A DNA stretch of 64,000 bases from Psychrobacter coccoides (GTDB taxonomy: Bacteria; Pseudomonadota; Gammaproteobacteria; Pseudomonadales; Moraxellaceae), in assembly GCF_017498085.1 (NCBI RefSeq), contig NZ_JAGBKM010000016.1, forward strand, positions 1-64,000. Direction: 5' to 3'. Positions 37,190 through 46,852 of this stretch are shown in pieces. Numbering within the stretch: position 1 is the first letter of the stretch; every line of letters begins with the position of its first letter. The translations under genes and the position numbers were made by a program. Below the pieces are notes generated by a model. It searched no databases, was not told where the DNA came from, and worked only from the letters and a program-made list of their open reading frames with translations.

Positions 37190-37221
37190 TTATTAGGAAT
37201 GTTGACTTATCAGGGTACAAT

Positions 37222-37260
37222 AAAAAAGACCTCAGCGTATAAAACGTTGCGGTCTTTTTT
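37222..37260. terminator. terminator after thiS
   Basis: AAAAAAGACC pairs with GGTCTTTTTT around an inner ACG/CGT stem. A and T runs on both sides allow action on both strands (thiS and hpf are convergent). Confidence 0.85.
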
Positions 37261-37352
37261 CCTTGGCTGACTTGTCTTTTATAAAGGTTTAACGCGACGA
37301 GTAGCTATATTATTTATTATTGTTATACGTCGTTTATTAAACCCTAATAAGA

Positions 37353-37724
37353 TTATACCGCTGGGGCAGTATCGCCACTTGAGAGGTCTTGGTAGCGCCC
37401 ATCACGTCCTGCGCCCTGCGTCTTTTTGCGCTCTAAACGGGTTTTATACTTTCTGACTTGCCTGTTGAGTTTGTCTGCCATGTCATTAATGGCTTTATAC
37501 ATATCATCATCATAAGACTGTACAAACATTTCTTGACCTGAAACACGCAAAATAGCTTCAGCCTTATGGCTTTTTTTACCACTACCGCTATTGTCTAGTG
37601 ATAAGATAACTTGAATACTTTGTATTTGGTCAAAATGACGCTCTACTTTTTCAAGCTTTTCGCGAACAGCTGTTTCCATCGCTTCAGTAATGCTGATATG
37701 GTGACCACTAATAGAAACGTTCAT
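37353..37724 (-). CDS. hpf: ribosome hibernation promoting factor HPF
   Basis: The 123-residue protein has the HPF/RaiA fold. The N-terminal stretch is MNVSISGHHISITEAMETAVREKLEKVERHF with short-HPF features, and the second half carries MYKAINDMADKLNRQVRKYKTR. It binds the decoding region of idle ribosomes and promotes dimerisation into 100S particles. The ATG at 37724 has AAGGATAA upstream, so the longer frame from 37757 is not used. It lies downstream of rpoN on the same strand, the usual order (rpoN-hpf), with a 356-bp gap that probably includes its own promoter. Confidence 0.94.
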   Translation of the reverse strand: MNVSISGHHISITEAMETAVREKLEKVERHFDQIQSIQVILSLDNSGSGKKSHKAEAILRVSGQEMFVQSYDDDMYKAINDMADKLNRQVRKYKTRLERKKTQGAGRDGRYQDLSSGDTAPAV

Positions 37725-38080
37725 ATACTTATCCTTATATATATTGCTTAAAGTCAAAAGATGCTCTAGCTTTTACCTAAAGCATCTTACTGTACCGATA
37801 ACCTCAACGAATTCATCATATATTTGTGATATGTCCTTTTATCACCTCGCTTTTATGACGTTTTTTGATATAGGTGAAAAGGTTGGTATTTGTTATTGGT
37901 ATGACTCTAATTTGTCATGAAATCCCGTCAGTAGCAAGACGCTATAATGTAACCGAATGTAACTAAAGCTTATATTGTCTCTAAAATTATATATAATCGA
38001 AAAATTTTATTTTTTATAATTGCTTTTGTTAATATTTCTTTCGCCAAAACCATAGACCTGCGTTTTAAAAGCTTTTTGCC
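37725..38080. other. AT-rich gap between rpoN and hpf
   Basis: This 356-bp stretch is strongly AT-rich, especially at 37980-38050. It probably holds the hpf promoter. I see no gene or clear RNA structure in it. Confidence 0.4.
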
Positions 38081-39835
38081 TTAGTATTTTTTCTTTCGCT
38101 GCGTTGATGAGCTGATATTCATTGCCTCACGATATTTGGCGACCGTACGCCTAGCGATATCAATCCCCTCTGCAAGCAACTGTGCCTGTATACGGCTATC
38201 AGATAGGGGCTTTTTGGGGTCTTCATCTGTGATCAGCTGCTTGATCATGGCGCTAATCGCAGTCGACGAGATATCACCGTCATTGCTACTGACATGTGAT
38301 GAAAAGAAGTACTTGAGAGAAAATAAGCCCTGCGGTGTCAAGATGCTTTTACTGGTGGTCAGACGTGACACTGTAGATTCATGCAAACCGACCTCTTCTG
38401 CCACCTCCTTTAAAATCAATGGTTGCATAGCTGTGGCGCCTTGTTGCAAAAACTCGTCTTGGCGGCGCACGATACTACTGGCCACCTTTAGTAAGTTTTG
38501 ATTGCGCTCTTCAATACTGCGAATAAACAATCTGGCGTCTGTTAGGTTTTCGCGTAGGTACTGATTATCTGGGCTATCATCGCCACGCTTAACCAAACTT
38601 GCATACTCTTGGTTAACACGCAGCTTTGGTAACGTCTCTGGATTGAGGCGTACATGCCACCCCCCATCTTGCCCTGCAATTTCATCGTTTTGATAGCGTA
38701 TGGGTGTGACCAAGACATCTGGAATATCGTAACTTTCAGGTATTTGTGCGCTATGAAGGCGGCTGTTTTGAAAGGCAAGGCCAGGCGCAGGGTTTAATGT
38801 GCGCAGTAACGCCAACGCTGGTGTGATATGCGCTGGCGCTAGGCCTGTCGTCTCGGTTAAGGCTTTGATGTTATTACTTACCAAATACTCGCTTGCCGAC
38901 AGTAATTTGTAGGCATATTCTATATGTTCAGTATTGGGGTCGAGTTTGGCCAGTTGTATCGTGAGACACTCAGACAAGTTGCGTGCCCCTACGCCCAATG
39001 GATCACAGGACTGGATGATGTGCAGTACCATCTCTATCTCTTCACGCTCTACCTGCTGCTCCCACTGATAAAAGCTGGCCATGGTGTTTAAGGTTTGTAG
39101 CAGCTCATCAATATTCAACTGGACAAAACCCATATCATCCATCGAGTCCACCAGATACTCTGCTATCACAGTATCTGTATCTGATAGACGTTTGAAGTTC
39201 AGCTGCCAACGCACGTGATCTTGGATAGTGGCGCTGGTACTGCCTTGGTAGCTATCTAATTCATCAAAATCTGCAACTGCAGAGGAGGAAGCATTGCCAC
39301 TATAGCTGCTCGTATCGAAGCTACTATAGTCTATATCGCTAATGCTATTTTGATAGTCGCTGTTGTCGCTATCATTGCCACTACTATCTGCACTCAGGTA
39401 GTCGTTATCCAGCATACTGTCGTCAATCGCATCGTTATCGATAGTCGATTGCTGCAACATATCTAGGCTGTCACTAAAGCCATCATCAAGCACGTCTACA
39501 CTGTCGTCAAACAGGTCTGTGCTATCACTAAGGCTGTCTTCATACTCAATATGCCCCTCATCAGAACCGATATTTGTCATGTTTTCTGCTGATTCAGTAT
39601 TCCACATATCGAGGGTTAAGCAATCTGAACACTCATCTTCTATGCCAGCATCTGGTTCAAGATACTCCTCGTCATCTTCGATACGTTCAAGCAAGGGATT
39701 ACTATCCAACTTAGCCTGCACCTCTTGTGCGAGCTCAAGACTAGAGAGCTGCAGCAGTTTGATTGCCTGCTGCATTTGTGGCGTTAGTTTTTGTGAGGTG
39801 CTTAGCGTGGCCGCCAATCCGAACGACATACTCAT
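38081..39835 (-). CDS. rpoN: RNA polymerase sigma-54
   Basis: The 584-residue protein begins with region I (MSMSFGLAATLSTSQKLTPQMQQAIKLLQLSSLELAQEV), which binds enhancer activators. It ends with the RpoN box ARRTVAKYREAMNI. The core-binding region starts near residue 207 (IQDHVRWQLNFKRLSD). Between regions I and III is an extraordinary acidic insert (about residues 53-205), rich in Asp, Ser and Asn, which accounts for most of the 107 residues beyond E. coli RpoN (477). Sigma-54 controls nitrogen, pili and other genes. Downstream is hpf, the common neighbour. Confidence 0.95.
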   Translation of the reverse strand: MSMSFGLAATLSTSQKLTPQMQQAIKLLQLSSLELAQEVQAKLDSNPLLERIEDDEEYLEPDAGIEDECSDCLTLDMWNTESAENMTNIGSDEGHIEYEDSLSDSTDLFDDSVDVLDDGFSDSLDMLQQSTIDNDAIDDSMLDNDYLSADSSGNDSDNSDYQNSISDIDYSSFDTSSYSGNASSSAVADFDELDSYQGSTSATIQDHVRWQLNFKRLSDTDTVIAEYLVDSMDDMGFVQLNIDELLQTLNTMASFYQWEQQVEREEIEMVLHIIQSCDPLGVGARNLSECLTIQLAKLDPNTEHIEYAYKLLSASEYLVSNNIKALTETTGLAPAHITPALALLRTLNPAPGLAFQNSRLHSAQIPESYDIPDVLVTPIRYQNDEIAGQDGGWHVRLNPETLPKLRVNQEYASLVKRGDDSPDNQYLRENLTDARLFIRSIEERNQNLLKVASSIVRRQDEFLQQGATAMQPLILKEVAEEVGLHESTVSRLTTSKSILTPQGLFSLKYFFSSHVSSNDGDISSTAISAMIKQLITDEDPKKPLSDSRIQAQLLAEGIDIARRTVAKYREAMNISSSTQRKKKY

Positions 39836-40180
39836 GCTGGTTTATTGCACTCCAGTGTTAATAAAATGTGGTATCTCATGTTGATTCGAGCTTGTTAAAC
39901 CCTTTAAGTCATGACGATAGCATTTTTTGTAGCGGTTTTGCTATGTTAATCTACCTTCTACGTATCTATTTGAAACAATTATTTTCTGATAGAGCCATAT
40001 AAGCCCTAATACAGAGCAAAACCTAAAAGATATTGGCACTTAACAACTTACTAAGCCTTGGTGCATCTGCACTCAATATCCGCTAAGCTATTATGCATAA
40101 TGAAAAATCAACTGCATCTTAAACAAGCCTTAATCTGAACGCAAAACCTTGATTATCAACACTGCACTGAGACATACACT
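39836..40180. other. intergenic region between rpoN and the nitrilase-family gene
   Basis: This is 345 bp of AT-rich sequence between divergent genes. It is probably promoter DNA. I see no repeat, RNA or further gene. Confidence 0.4.
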
Positions 40181-41089
40181 ATGAGCACACCTAGTCCTAC
40201 CCCTAATGATACCACCCCTCATAAGCTGACTGTTGCCGCGGTACAACTGAACACTCAGCAAGACGTCGAGCATAATCTTGCTACCATTAAGTCAGCGATT
40301 GCTGCGGCCAGTGCACAAGGCGTCAAGCTTGTGGTGCTGCCTGAGAACTGCTGTAGTATGGGGCGACAGTTTCCAACAGCTGAGCGCTTTGACGATCTAT
40401 CAGAGGTCCTAGCTGGCTATGCTAGAGAGTTCGAGGTTTATTTGCTAGCAGGCACACTACCCTGTTTTTATCGTCCTGATGGCACTGCTGTACCTAATGG
40501 ACGTCTGCGTCAGGTCAGTTTGCTGTTTTCTCCTGAGGGCAAAATGGTGGCTCGCTATGACAAGATTCATTTATTTACAGCAACCGTCGCTGACAAGCAC
40601 GGCAATTACGATGAAGCAGCGACATTTGAGCCGGGCACCCAGACAGTCGTAGCACCCATTGAAGTTGACAATGTGGTCTACCAACTGGGCATGATGGTTT
40701 GTTTTGATTTGCGTTTCCCAGCTCTAGCGCAGCGCTTGCGACAAGCAGGCGCTGATATCTTGAGTGCGCCTTCAGCCTTTACCTATTTGACGGGACAAGC
40801 ACACTGGTCCCTACTGCTACAGGCAAGAGCGCTAGACAGTCAATGTATGGTCATTGGCGCTGCCCAAGGTGGCGAGCATCACTATAAAAATGGTAAAACA
40901 CGTGAAACATGGGGCCATACTGCGATTACTGATTTTAATGGCTCAATGGTAGACAGTTACGATAATAGTGCGCTACAAGGTGCAGCGGCTGACAACGACT
41001 ATGCGCTAGTGTTTGCTACTTTAGATAAAGAGGCACAGCAACAAGGTCGACAAAAAATGCCTATCTTTGATTGCCATCGTTTGGCCTAG
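40181..41089 (+). CDS. nitrilase/carbon-nitrogen hydrolase family amidase
   Basis: The 302-residue enzyme has the catalytic triad of the superfamily: Glu in VVLPENC (about residue 54), Lys in RYDKIHLF (about 128) and Cys in MVCFDLRFP (about 169). The sequence resembles the Nit1/YbeM branch, which includes deaminated glutathione amidase, a metabolite-repair enzyme. The substrate is therefore a likely repair target, but not certain. The first 14 residues are Thr/Pro/Ser-rich. The 3' end overlaps the convergent xerC by 29 bp. Confidence 0.87.
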   Translation: MSTPSPTPNDTTPHKLTVAAVQLNTQQDVEHNLATIKSAIAAASAQGVKLVVLPENCCSMGRQFPTAERFDDLSEVLAGYAREFEVYLLAGTLPCFYRPDGTAVPNGRLRQVSLLFSPEGKMVARYDKIHLFTATVADKHGNYDEAATFEPGTQTVVAPIEVDNVVYQLGMMVCFDLRFPALAQRLRQAGADILSAPSAFTYLTGQAHWSLLLQARALDSQCMVIGAAQGGEHHYKNGKTRETWGHTAITDFNGSMVDSYDNSALQGAAADNDYALVFATLDKEAQQQGRQKMPIFDCHRLA

Positions 41090-42110
41090 TTTGGGTTTGC
41101 CTTTCTTTTTCTTCTTGTTTGATATGCGTGGCTCGTGGATGAGCTCGGTCATAAACTTGGGTCAATTTGGCAAAGTCTACATGGGTATAGATTTGGGTGG
41201 TGCTGATATCGCTATGCCCTAGCATTTCTTGGACGGCACGTAAGTCGCCGCTACCTGAGAGCATGTGCGAGGCAAAGCAATGCCGCAGCAAGTGCGGATA
41301 TAGGTTTTGTGAAATGCCAGCACGAGTCGCAGCGACTTTGAGGCGCTGTTGTACCGCCCGTGTCGATAAGCGGGTGCCGAGTTTTTCGCTGATAAATAAG
41401 GCCTCATCTTGCTGCTCGACCCACAGATTACGATGCGGCAGATAACGTGTGATTGCATTGGCAGCCTTTGTGCCTAAAGGTATCAAACGGGTCTTGTTAC
41501 CTTTGCCTGTCACGCGCACACGTAGCGCTGATAGGTCTATATCTGTCATGTCGAGCGCCACCAGCTCACCCACCCGCAAGCCACTACTATATAGCAGCTC
41601 AAACATGGCTTTGTCACGTAACCACAGCCTTGCTTGCTCAGGCGCATCAGGCATCGGCTGATCTAATAGCTGCGTCAACAGGTCTACATCTGCGATAGAA
41701 GGTAAGGGTCTGGGGCTGCGTTTTAGCTGATAACCCGTGGTTGGATTAATACGTGCTAGCCCTTCTTCTATCAGCCAGCCATAGAAGTGCCGAATGGCTG
41801 ACAGCTCTTGTTGTACACTCGCCAGTGCCAACTCGTCTTCTTCTAAACGCTGGCTGATGTGCTGGGCAAGCTGGCGCTTATCACAGCGGGTCCACGTCAT
41901 CTGCTTACCACGTAAAAACAGCGCCAACTGTCTAAGGGCGGCAAAGTAAGCCGTCAAAGTATGTACTGAATGACGACGCACTGCCAATGTATTGAGCCAG
42001 CGATGGACAGGCACAAGCAGCTCTCGTACTTGTTCATCCAACTCTATGTCCTCGAAACCCATTGACTCAGCAGGCATGTAAACTAAATCCTCTTTATTAG
42101 ACATGAGCAC
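41061..42110 (-). CDS. xerC: site-specific tyrosine recombinase XerC
   Basis: XerC with XerD resolves chromosome dimers at dif. The 349-residue protein has an N-terminal SAM-like core-binding domain (about 30-125) and the catalytic domain with R179 (SGLRVGEL), K203 (GKGNK), H273-xx-R276, H299 (LGHSD) and the nucleophile Y308 (QIYTH). All catalytic residues are present. The N-terminus has about 25 extra residues, so a later start is possible. It lies downstream of dapF (43-bp gap), as in many gammaproteobacteria, and overlaps the convergent amidase gene by 29 bp. Confidence 0.92.
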   Translation of the reverse strand: MLMSNKEDLVYMPAESMGFEDIELDEQVRELLVPVHRWLNTLAVRRHSVHTLTAYFAALRQLALFLRGKQMTWTRCDKRQLAQHISQRLEEDELALASVQQELSAIRHFYGWLIEEGLARINPTTGYQLKRSPRPLPSIADVDLLTQLLDQPMPDAPEQARLWLRDKAMFELLYSSGLRVGELVALDMTDIDLSALRVRVTGKGNKTRLIPLGTKAANAITRYLPHRNLWVEQQDEALFISEKLGTRLSTRAVQQRLKVAATRAGISQNLYPHLLRHCFASHMLSGSGDLRAVQEMLGHSDISTTQIYTHVDFAKLTQVYDRAHPRATHIKQEEKERQTQTRPNDGNQR

Positions 42111-42152
42111 AACCCCTGATGCGTGCTACTGACAAACGCTATAACCATGCGT

Positions 42153-43040
42153 TTAGCTGCTTGGCGTGGGCTGAATGCCGGCTTGCGCCATCAATCCATC
42201 TGGACTAAACACCCCTTCATAAACAAAAGCAGTCGGCCCCGTCATCATGACTGAATACCCGGGCTGCCAACGTACGATCATACTGCCACCATACAGTTGG
42301 GCACGAATCTCTTCGCCCTCATCAAGCCAGCCTTCACGTATGCCTACGGCGACGGCAGCACAAGCGCCAGTACCACAAGCTTGCGTCTCACCGACACCAC
42401 GCTCATAGACACGAAGGCGAATGTGACGCTGATTCATCACTTGCATAAAACCAACATTGACTTTGTCAGGGAATGCAGGGTGCGACTCAATCGCTTTGCC
42501 TAGGTTTTTCACATCAGCCTCAAGCACGTCATCTACTTTGATAATGGCGTGTGGATTACCCATGTTGGCGACGAACAGCTGCACAGGCGTGCCCTCGACA
42601 CTCAGATGATAAGCATTTTGGATCTTTGTCGTGGCTTTTGGGGTAAATGGAATCTCACTCGGTTCAAACTTCGGCTTGCCCATATCGACTTCTACCCAGC
42701 CATAGCGATCCGTGGTAAGAGAGATAATACCACTGGCCGTCTCAACACGCAGACGCTGCTTAAATGATAGCTTGCGAGCCTGCACAAAACGGGCAAAGCA
42801 GCGGGCACCGTTGCCGCACTGCTCGACCTCGCTGCCATCGGTATTGAAAATGCGATAACTGAAGTCCACGTCAGGGCGCATCGGCGGCTCGACGACGAGC
42901 AGTTGATCAAAACCAACGCCTAAATGTCTATCACCCAGTAACTGCACCAACTCCTTGGTCAGCTCTAAGCGCTGGGTCACCAAATCAATGACCATAAAAT
43001 CATTGCCCAGACCATGCATTTTTGTAAATTCTATGAGCAT
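42153..43040 (-). CDS. dapF: diaminopimelate epimerase
   Basis: DapF interconverts LL- and meso-diaminopimelate for lysine and peptidoglycan. The two active-site cysteines are seen in EQCGNGARCF (about residue 75) and TQACGTGACAA (about residue 223). The start MLIEFTKMHGLGNDFMVID is characteristic. The length of 295 residues is a little longer than E. coli (274), with a Gln/Pro/Ser tail. AAAAGGATATGC lies just upstream of the ATG. It is followed by xerC and preceded by lysA, but a terminator at 43154-43183 separates it from lysA. Confidence 0.96.
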   Translation of the reverse strand: MLIEFTKMHGLGNDFMVIDLVTQRLELTKELVQLLGDRHLGVGFDQLLVVEPPMRPDVDFSYRIFNTDGSEVEQCGNGARCFARFVQARKLSFKQRLRVETASGIISLTTDRYGWVEVDMGKPKFEPSEIPFTPKATTKIQNAYHLSVEGTPVQLFVANMGNPHAIIKVDDVLEADVKNLGKAIESHPAFPDKVNVGFMQVMNQRHIRLRVYERGVGETQACGTGACAAVAVGIREGWLDEGEEIRAQLYGGSMIVRWQPGYSVMMTGPTAFVYEGVFSPDGLMAQAGIQPTPSS

Positions 43041-43153
43041 ATCCTTTTGTCCTATTCTATTTTTATGTGTCCGTTATATTAGCACGCTGCCTAGCACAAT
43101 GATAACTATCGCCCCATCAACACTGATATCTGATTGAATAAAACCTTGGCCAT

Positions 43154-43183
43154 AAAAAACCCATTGTTATAGTAACAATGGGT
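43154..43183 (-). terminator. terminator between lysA and dapF
   Basis: On the minus strand ACCCATTGTT pairs with AACAATGGGT around a 5-nt loop and is followed by six T. It lies 90 bp after the lysA stop and so ends the lptM-lysA unit before dapF. Confidence 0.85.
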
Positions 43184-43272
43184 GATGTTTGCTTACTTCT
43201 TGACTTAGTATGACGGTATTAGTATGACGGCCCTACTACAGCAGAGGGTCCGTACGCTCGACAGTGTGCGTC

Positions 43273-44625
43273 TTACTTATCTTGCCACAATATCTCATCA
43301 GCATATAACGACTCGAGACTTTCCCGCTTGCGAATCAATTGGTGAGTGTCCTCTGAGACCATAACCTCGCTTGCCCGCCCACGTGAGTTATAGTTACTAC
43401 TCATCGTAAAGCCGTAAGCACCTGCACCCGTAATCGCTAAGATGTCACCCGTCGCCAATGACAATAAGCGATCTTTTGCCAAAAAGTCGCCCGTCTCACA
43501 AATAGCGCCGACGATATCCCAAGGCTGGGTATCATCATTATTGATACCATCGCTGGGTAGGCGGTTTGGAATGACCGCCATTTCGGCTTGATAAAGGGCT
43601 GGACGAATCAAGTCGTTCATCGCCGCATCCACGATAGCGAAGTTTTTATGTTCAGTCGGCTTGAGTACGTCCACCCGGGTCAATAACACGCCAGCATTAG
43701 CCACGACACTACGCCCTGGCTCAAAAAACACCGTCATGCCAAGCTCTTTTAGCTTAGGCAATAGAGCATTGGCAAACTCGCCTATAGACACAGGCGTTTC
43801 ATCGATATAACGCACCCCTAAGCCGCCGCCCAGATCAACATGACTGAGCGTGATACCTTTACTCTTTAAGCTATGGATCAGCTCAATAACTTTATCCAGC
43901 GCCGCAATAAACGGCTCGACCTCTGTCAATTGTGAGCCAATATGACAGTCTATACCGACGATGTCGATGTGCGACAAGCCCGCTGCCTGCTTATAGACGG
44001 CCAGCGCTTGCTCATGGGCGATACCGAACTTATTGTCTTTAAGACCTGTGGAGATATAGGGATGGGTCTTGGCATCGACATCTGGATTGACCCGTAGCGA
44101 TATCGGCGCACGCTTATCGAGTTTCTGCGCCACCTCATTGATCAGCATCAGCTCGCTGTCCGACTCAACATTAAAACAGGCAATACCTTGCGTCAATGCA
44201 TACTCGATGTCGTCATAGGTTTTGCCAACACCTGAAAACACCACTTTACTGGCTTTGCCGCCTGCTGCCAGTACCCGCATTAGCTCACCGCGAGAGACGA
44301 TATCAAACCCTGCGCCCGCCTGTGCCAATATACCCAATACCGCCAGATTAGAGTTTGCTTTTACAGCATAGCAAATCTGATGGTCAATCGCTGCAAAGCT
44401 ATCGCTATAGTCTTGATAAACCTCTAATATCGCTTGCTTTGAATAGACATAACACGGCGTATCATAGTGTGCTACCAACTCACTGATGCTTACCTTTTCG
44501 ATAAACAAAGCCTCATCGCTATACCCTAATGCTGGTAAATGAGCCGTCAATGCTACGGGGTCGACATATAGCCCTTGCTCAGTTGCGGTCGTTACAGATA
44601 CGGCTTGCACCTTAGAATCACTCAT
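43273..44625 (-). CDS. lysA: diaminopimelate decarboxylase
   Basis: LysA makes lysine from meso-diaminopimelate with PLP. The PLP lysine is in CYAVKANSN (about residue 88). The glycine loop HVDLGGGLGVRY and the C-terminal GAVCETGDF-like region (VGAICETGDFLAKDR) and GAYGFTMSSNYNSR are typical. It is 450 residues long, about 30 more than E. coli because of the N-terminal Ser/Thr-rich stretch. It follows lptM by 44 bp, and a terminator lies behind it. Confidence 0.96.
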   Translation of the reverse strand: MSDSKVQAVSVTTATEQGLYVDPVALTAHLPALGYSDEALFIEKVSISELVAHYDTPCYVYSKQAILEVYQDYSDSFAAIDHQICYAVKANSNLAVLGILAQAGAGFDIVSRGELMRVLAAGGKASKVVFSGVGKTYDDIEYALTQGIACFNVESDSELMLINEVAQKLDKRAPISLRVNPDVDAKTHPYISTGLKDNKFGIAHEQALAVYKQAAGLSHIDIVGIDCHIGSQLTEVEPFIAALDKVIELIHSLKSKGITLSHVDLGGGLGVRYIDETPVSIGEFANALLPKLKELGMTVFFEPGRSVVANAGVLLTRVDVLKPTEHKNFAIVDAAMNDLIRPALYQAEMAVIPNRLPSDGINNDDTQPWDIVGAICETGDFLAKDRLLSLATGDILAITGAGAYGFTMSSNYNSRGRASEVMVSEDTHQLIRKRESLESLYADEILWQDK

Positions 44626-44669
44626 ACTTTGCTCTCTGGTTTAATCAATGGGTTGGGGGTTACTCGTTA

Positions 44670-44876
44670 TTAATAATCGTTAGGGTCATCACTAACTTCT
44701 TCGGCAATAGCGACAACCTCACTACTGGTATCTGTCAAATACAAATTGCCTTTTTGTCCACATCCGGCCAATCCAGCCATCACAGACCCGATAGTCAAGA
44801 CATATAACATTTGGCGGTCAATACCAAAAAACAAGCCATTGCTATGGGTGTCTGAAGAGCGGCGTGTCGTAATCAT
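44670..44876 (-). CDS. lptM: LPS translocon maturation lipoprotein LptM (YifL)
   Basis: The 68-residue product has a signal peptide with lipobox LAGC followed by GQKGNLYL, the LptM hallmark (CGQKGPLYLP in other species). LptM helps LptD form its correct disulfides in the outer-membrane LPS translocon. The ATG at 44876 is chosen because AAAGGTGAG lies 7 bases upstream. A GTG at 44888 overlaps that site, and an internal ATG at 44810 would give the usual shorter leader, but lacks a clear ribosome-binding site. The unusually long leader (about 38 residues before the Cys) is odd. It is the first gene of lptM-lysA. Confidence 0.85.
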   Translation of the reverse strand: MITTRRSSDTHSNGLFFGIDRQMLYVLTIGSVMAGLAGCGQKGNLYLTDTSSEVVAIAEEVSDDPNDY

Positions 44877-45444
44877 AGGGTAGCTCACCTTTTTAATACT
44901 TATTTTTAATACTCATTTAGAGCAAATACTTAATCAGCGCTCATCATAGCATTATTCGATAAAGCCGTGCGCTTCTTCGTTTTTCTGGGTCAATAATTTA
45001 TTGCAAAACCCTCTGGATGTCTAGAGGCCCTCTTAAGCTGAATAAACACAGCCCATAGCTTAAAAATGGCTAAACAGCACTCTGACAAAATTTCTTACAA
45101 TTTTTACGATTTACAATATATCGCAATGTCAGCCAATCATTAGCCGCATTACATAGTGAACACTTGTTATGAATAGTTGTTGGCTGCTTATTGTAATCCT
45201 TGTCGTTGTCGTGGTATAACAGTGAAAAGTTGTTAAACAAAGACAAAACCTTGTGCATATAAGCGAGGTAAACCAACGCACCTACATCTATTTTTTATTG
45301 ATATAACCTACTGATAACCGACGATTAGTAGGGCTGTTTTTTGACACCGTCCACTTCAAGGCAGATGGACATGTCACGGTATTTATTTAACCAACGGTTC
45401 ATTGATAATGGACCGCCCTCTCCAAAACCATCTAAGGATAGAGC
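44877..45444. other. long intergenic region between lptM and ackA
   Basis: About 570 bp of AT-rich sequence separate these divergent genes. It includes a short CCTCTGGATGTCTAGAGG imperfect palindrome (45011-45028). I cannot identify a known RNA gene, riboswitch or protein gene. A frame of 68 codons on the minus strand (45070-45276) lacks support. Confidence 0.4.
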
Positions 45445-46677
45445 ATGAGCGACAGCGTAACCACCACTTTTAGCGATCTTAATGCCGGTAAATCAAAACT
45501 CATCAACCCAACCTTGGTACTAAACTGCGGCTCCTCTTCGATTAAGTATGCCTTAATCAGTGAAGACGAATCGACTCGTATCACAGGCTTAGCCGAAAAC
45601 TTAGGGCTTGATACCGCTCGTATTAAGCACACCACTTTAAATGGTGAAAAGTTAGAGATCACTATCCCAGGTGGTCGTCATGAGTTGGCACTACAAAAAA
45701 TCCTAGCACTACTTGAGCAATACGACTTTATCGCTGTGGGTCATCGCGGCGTCCATGGTGGCCGTGAGTACTCAGAGGCGGTACGTGTGGACGAGCATGT
45801 ATTATCAGAAGTAAAACGCCTAAAGGTGCTCGCCCCACTACACAACCCTGCCAACGCTCTAGGTATCGAAGCGGTTCAAGCCATCTATCCTGAGATTCCG
45901 CAAGTCGTCGTCTTTGATACCGCATTTCACCAAACCATGCCTGCCGTTGCTTACCGTTACCCCCTTCCCAAGTCTTTGTATGAAGAACACAAAATCCGTC
46001 GCTATGGCTTCCATGGCACCTCCCATGCTTATGTCTCAGAACGTGCCAGCGAAATCACAAGTGCAAAAGGCTCCCATGGTTGGTTGACTGCGCATCTGGG
46101 TAATGGTTGCTCTGCGACTGCTGTCTATGACGGCGAAAGCTTGGATACCAGTATGGGTCTGACTCCGCTTGAAGGTCTGATGATGGGCACACGTTGTGGT
46201 GATATTGACCCCAGTTTGCACATTCATCTAAAGCGTCAGTTGGGCATGAGCCTAGAAGAGATCGATAAGATGCTAAATAGTGAAAGTGGACTGCTTGGTA
46301 TATCAGGCTTATCCAACGATTTGCGCACCATCGAGCAAGCCGCTAACGAAGGCCACAAAGACGCCCAGCTTGCCATTGAGATGTTTTGCTATCGTGTGGG
46401 CAAATACCTTGCCAGCCTAAGCTGCGCCTTACCTGAGTTCACTGGCATTGTCTTTACTGGTGGTATCGGCGAAAACTCAGCCACTACTCGTGCAAGCATC
46501 TTAACTGTCATGCGTCATTTTGGTATCCAGTTTGATGAAGACAAAAACGCCTCTCTTGTCGGCGGTGCAGAAGGCAGTTTGCATACAGAGGATAGCAGTA
46601 TCGAGCTGTGGGTGATTCCAACTGATGAAGAGTGTCAGATTGCCAAAGAGACGCGCCAAACATTGGGATTGGACTAA
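45445..46677 (+). CDS. ackA: acetate kinase
   Basis: AckA interconverts acetate and acetyl phosphate with ATP. The first ASKHA motif LVLNCGSSSIKYAL begins near residue 25, and VGHRGVHGG, HNPANALGIEA and TGGIGENSA are typical. The 410-residue length is near the family norm of 400, plus a 20-residue leader. GGATAG lies upstream of the ATG. It is followed 175 bp later by pta in the same direction, the common ackA-pta pair, with a hairpin in between. Confidence 0.95.
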   Translation: MSDSVTTTFSDLNAGKSKLINPTLVLNCGSSSIKYALISEDESTRITGLAENLGLDTARIKHTTLNGEKLEITIPGGRHELALQKILALLEQYDFIAVGHRGVHGGREYSEAVRVDEHVLSEVKRLKVLAPLHNPANALGIEAVQAIYPEIPQVVVFDTAFHQTMPAVAYRYPLPKSLYEEHKIRRYGFHGTSHAYVSERASEITSAKGSHGWLTAHLGNGCSATAVYDGESLDTSMGLTPLEGLMMGTRCGDIDPSLHIHLKRQLGMSLEEIDKMLNSESGLLGISGLSNDLRTIEQAANEGHKDAQLAIEMFCYRVGKYLASLSCALPEFTGIVFTGGIGENSATTRASILTVMRHFGIQFDEDKNASLVGGAEGSLHTEDSSIELWVIPTDEECQIAKETRQTLGLD

Positions 46678-46738
46678 ATCTTTACTGACCATTCGCTGGC
46701 TGTTTGGTCCCTGACCTTATATGAATTGCTGAATTTAT

Positions 46739-46784
46739 GAAGGCTGTTTGCACATCGATTAAATACACCATCAGCCTTCTTTTA
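46739..46784 (+). terminator. terminator or attenuator hairpin between ackA and pta
   Basis: GAAGGCTG (46739-46746) pairs with CAGCCTTC (46772-46779), followed by TTTTAT. The loop is 25 nt, so it may act as a partial terminator. Confidence 0.45.
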
Positions 46785-46852
46785 TCTAGAGTCGACGCAG
46801 CTAAGCAGCCTCTCCTCGTGAAGGATATACACATAATATAGTAGGATATACT

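Noticed and set aside
45070..45276. 68-codon minus-strand open frame in the lptM-ackA gap
   Set aside because: It is AT-rich with an unlikely composition, has no ribosome-binding site and no similarity that I can see.
44877..45444. Possible structured RNA gene
   Set aside because: A short imperfect palindrome is present at 45011-45028, but I cannot match 6S, 4.5S, tmRNA or RNase P RNA sequences.
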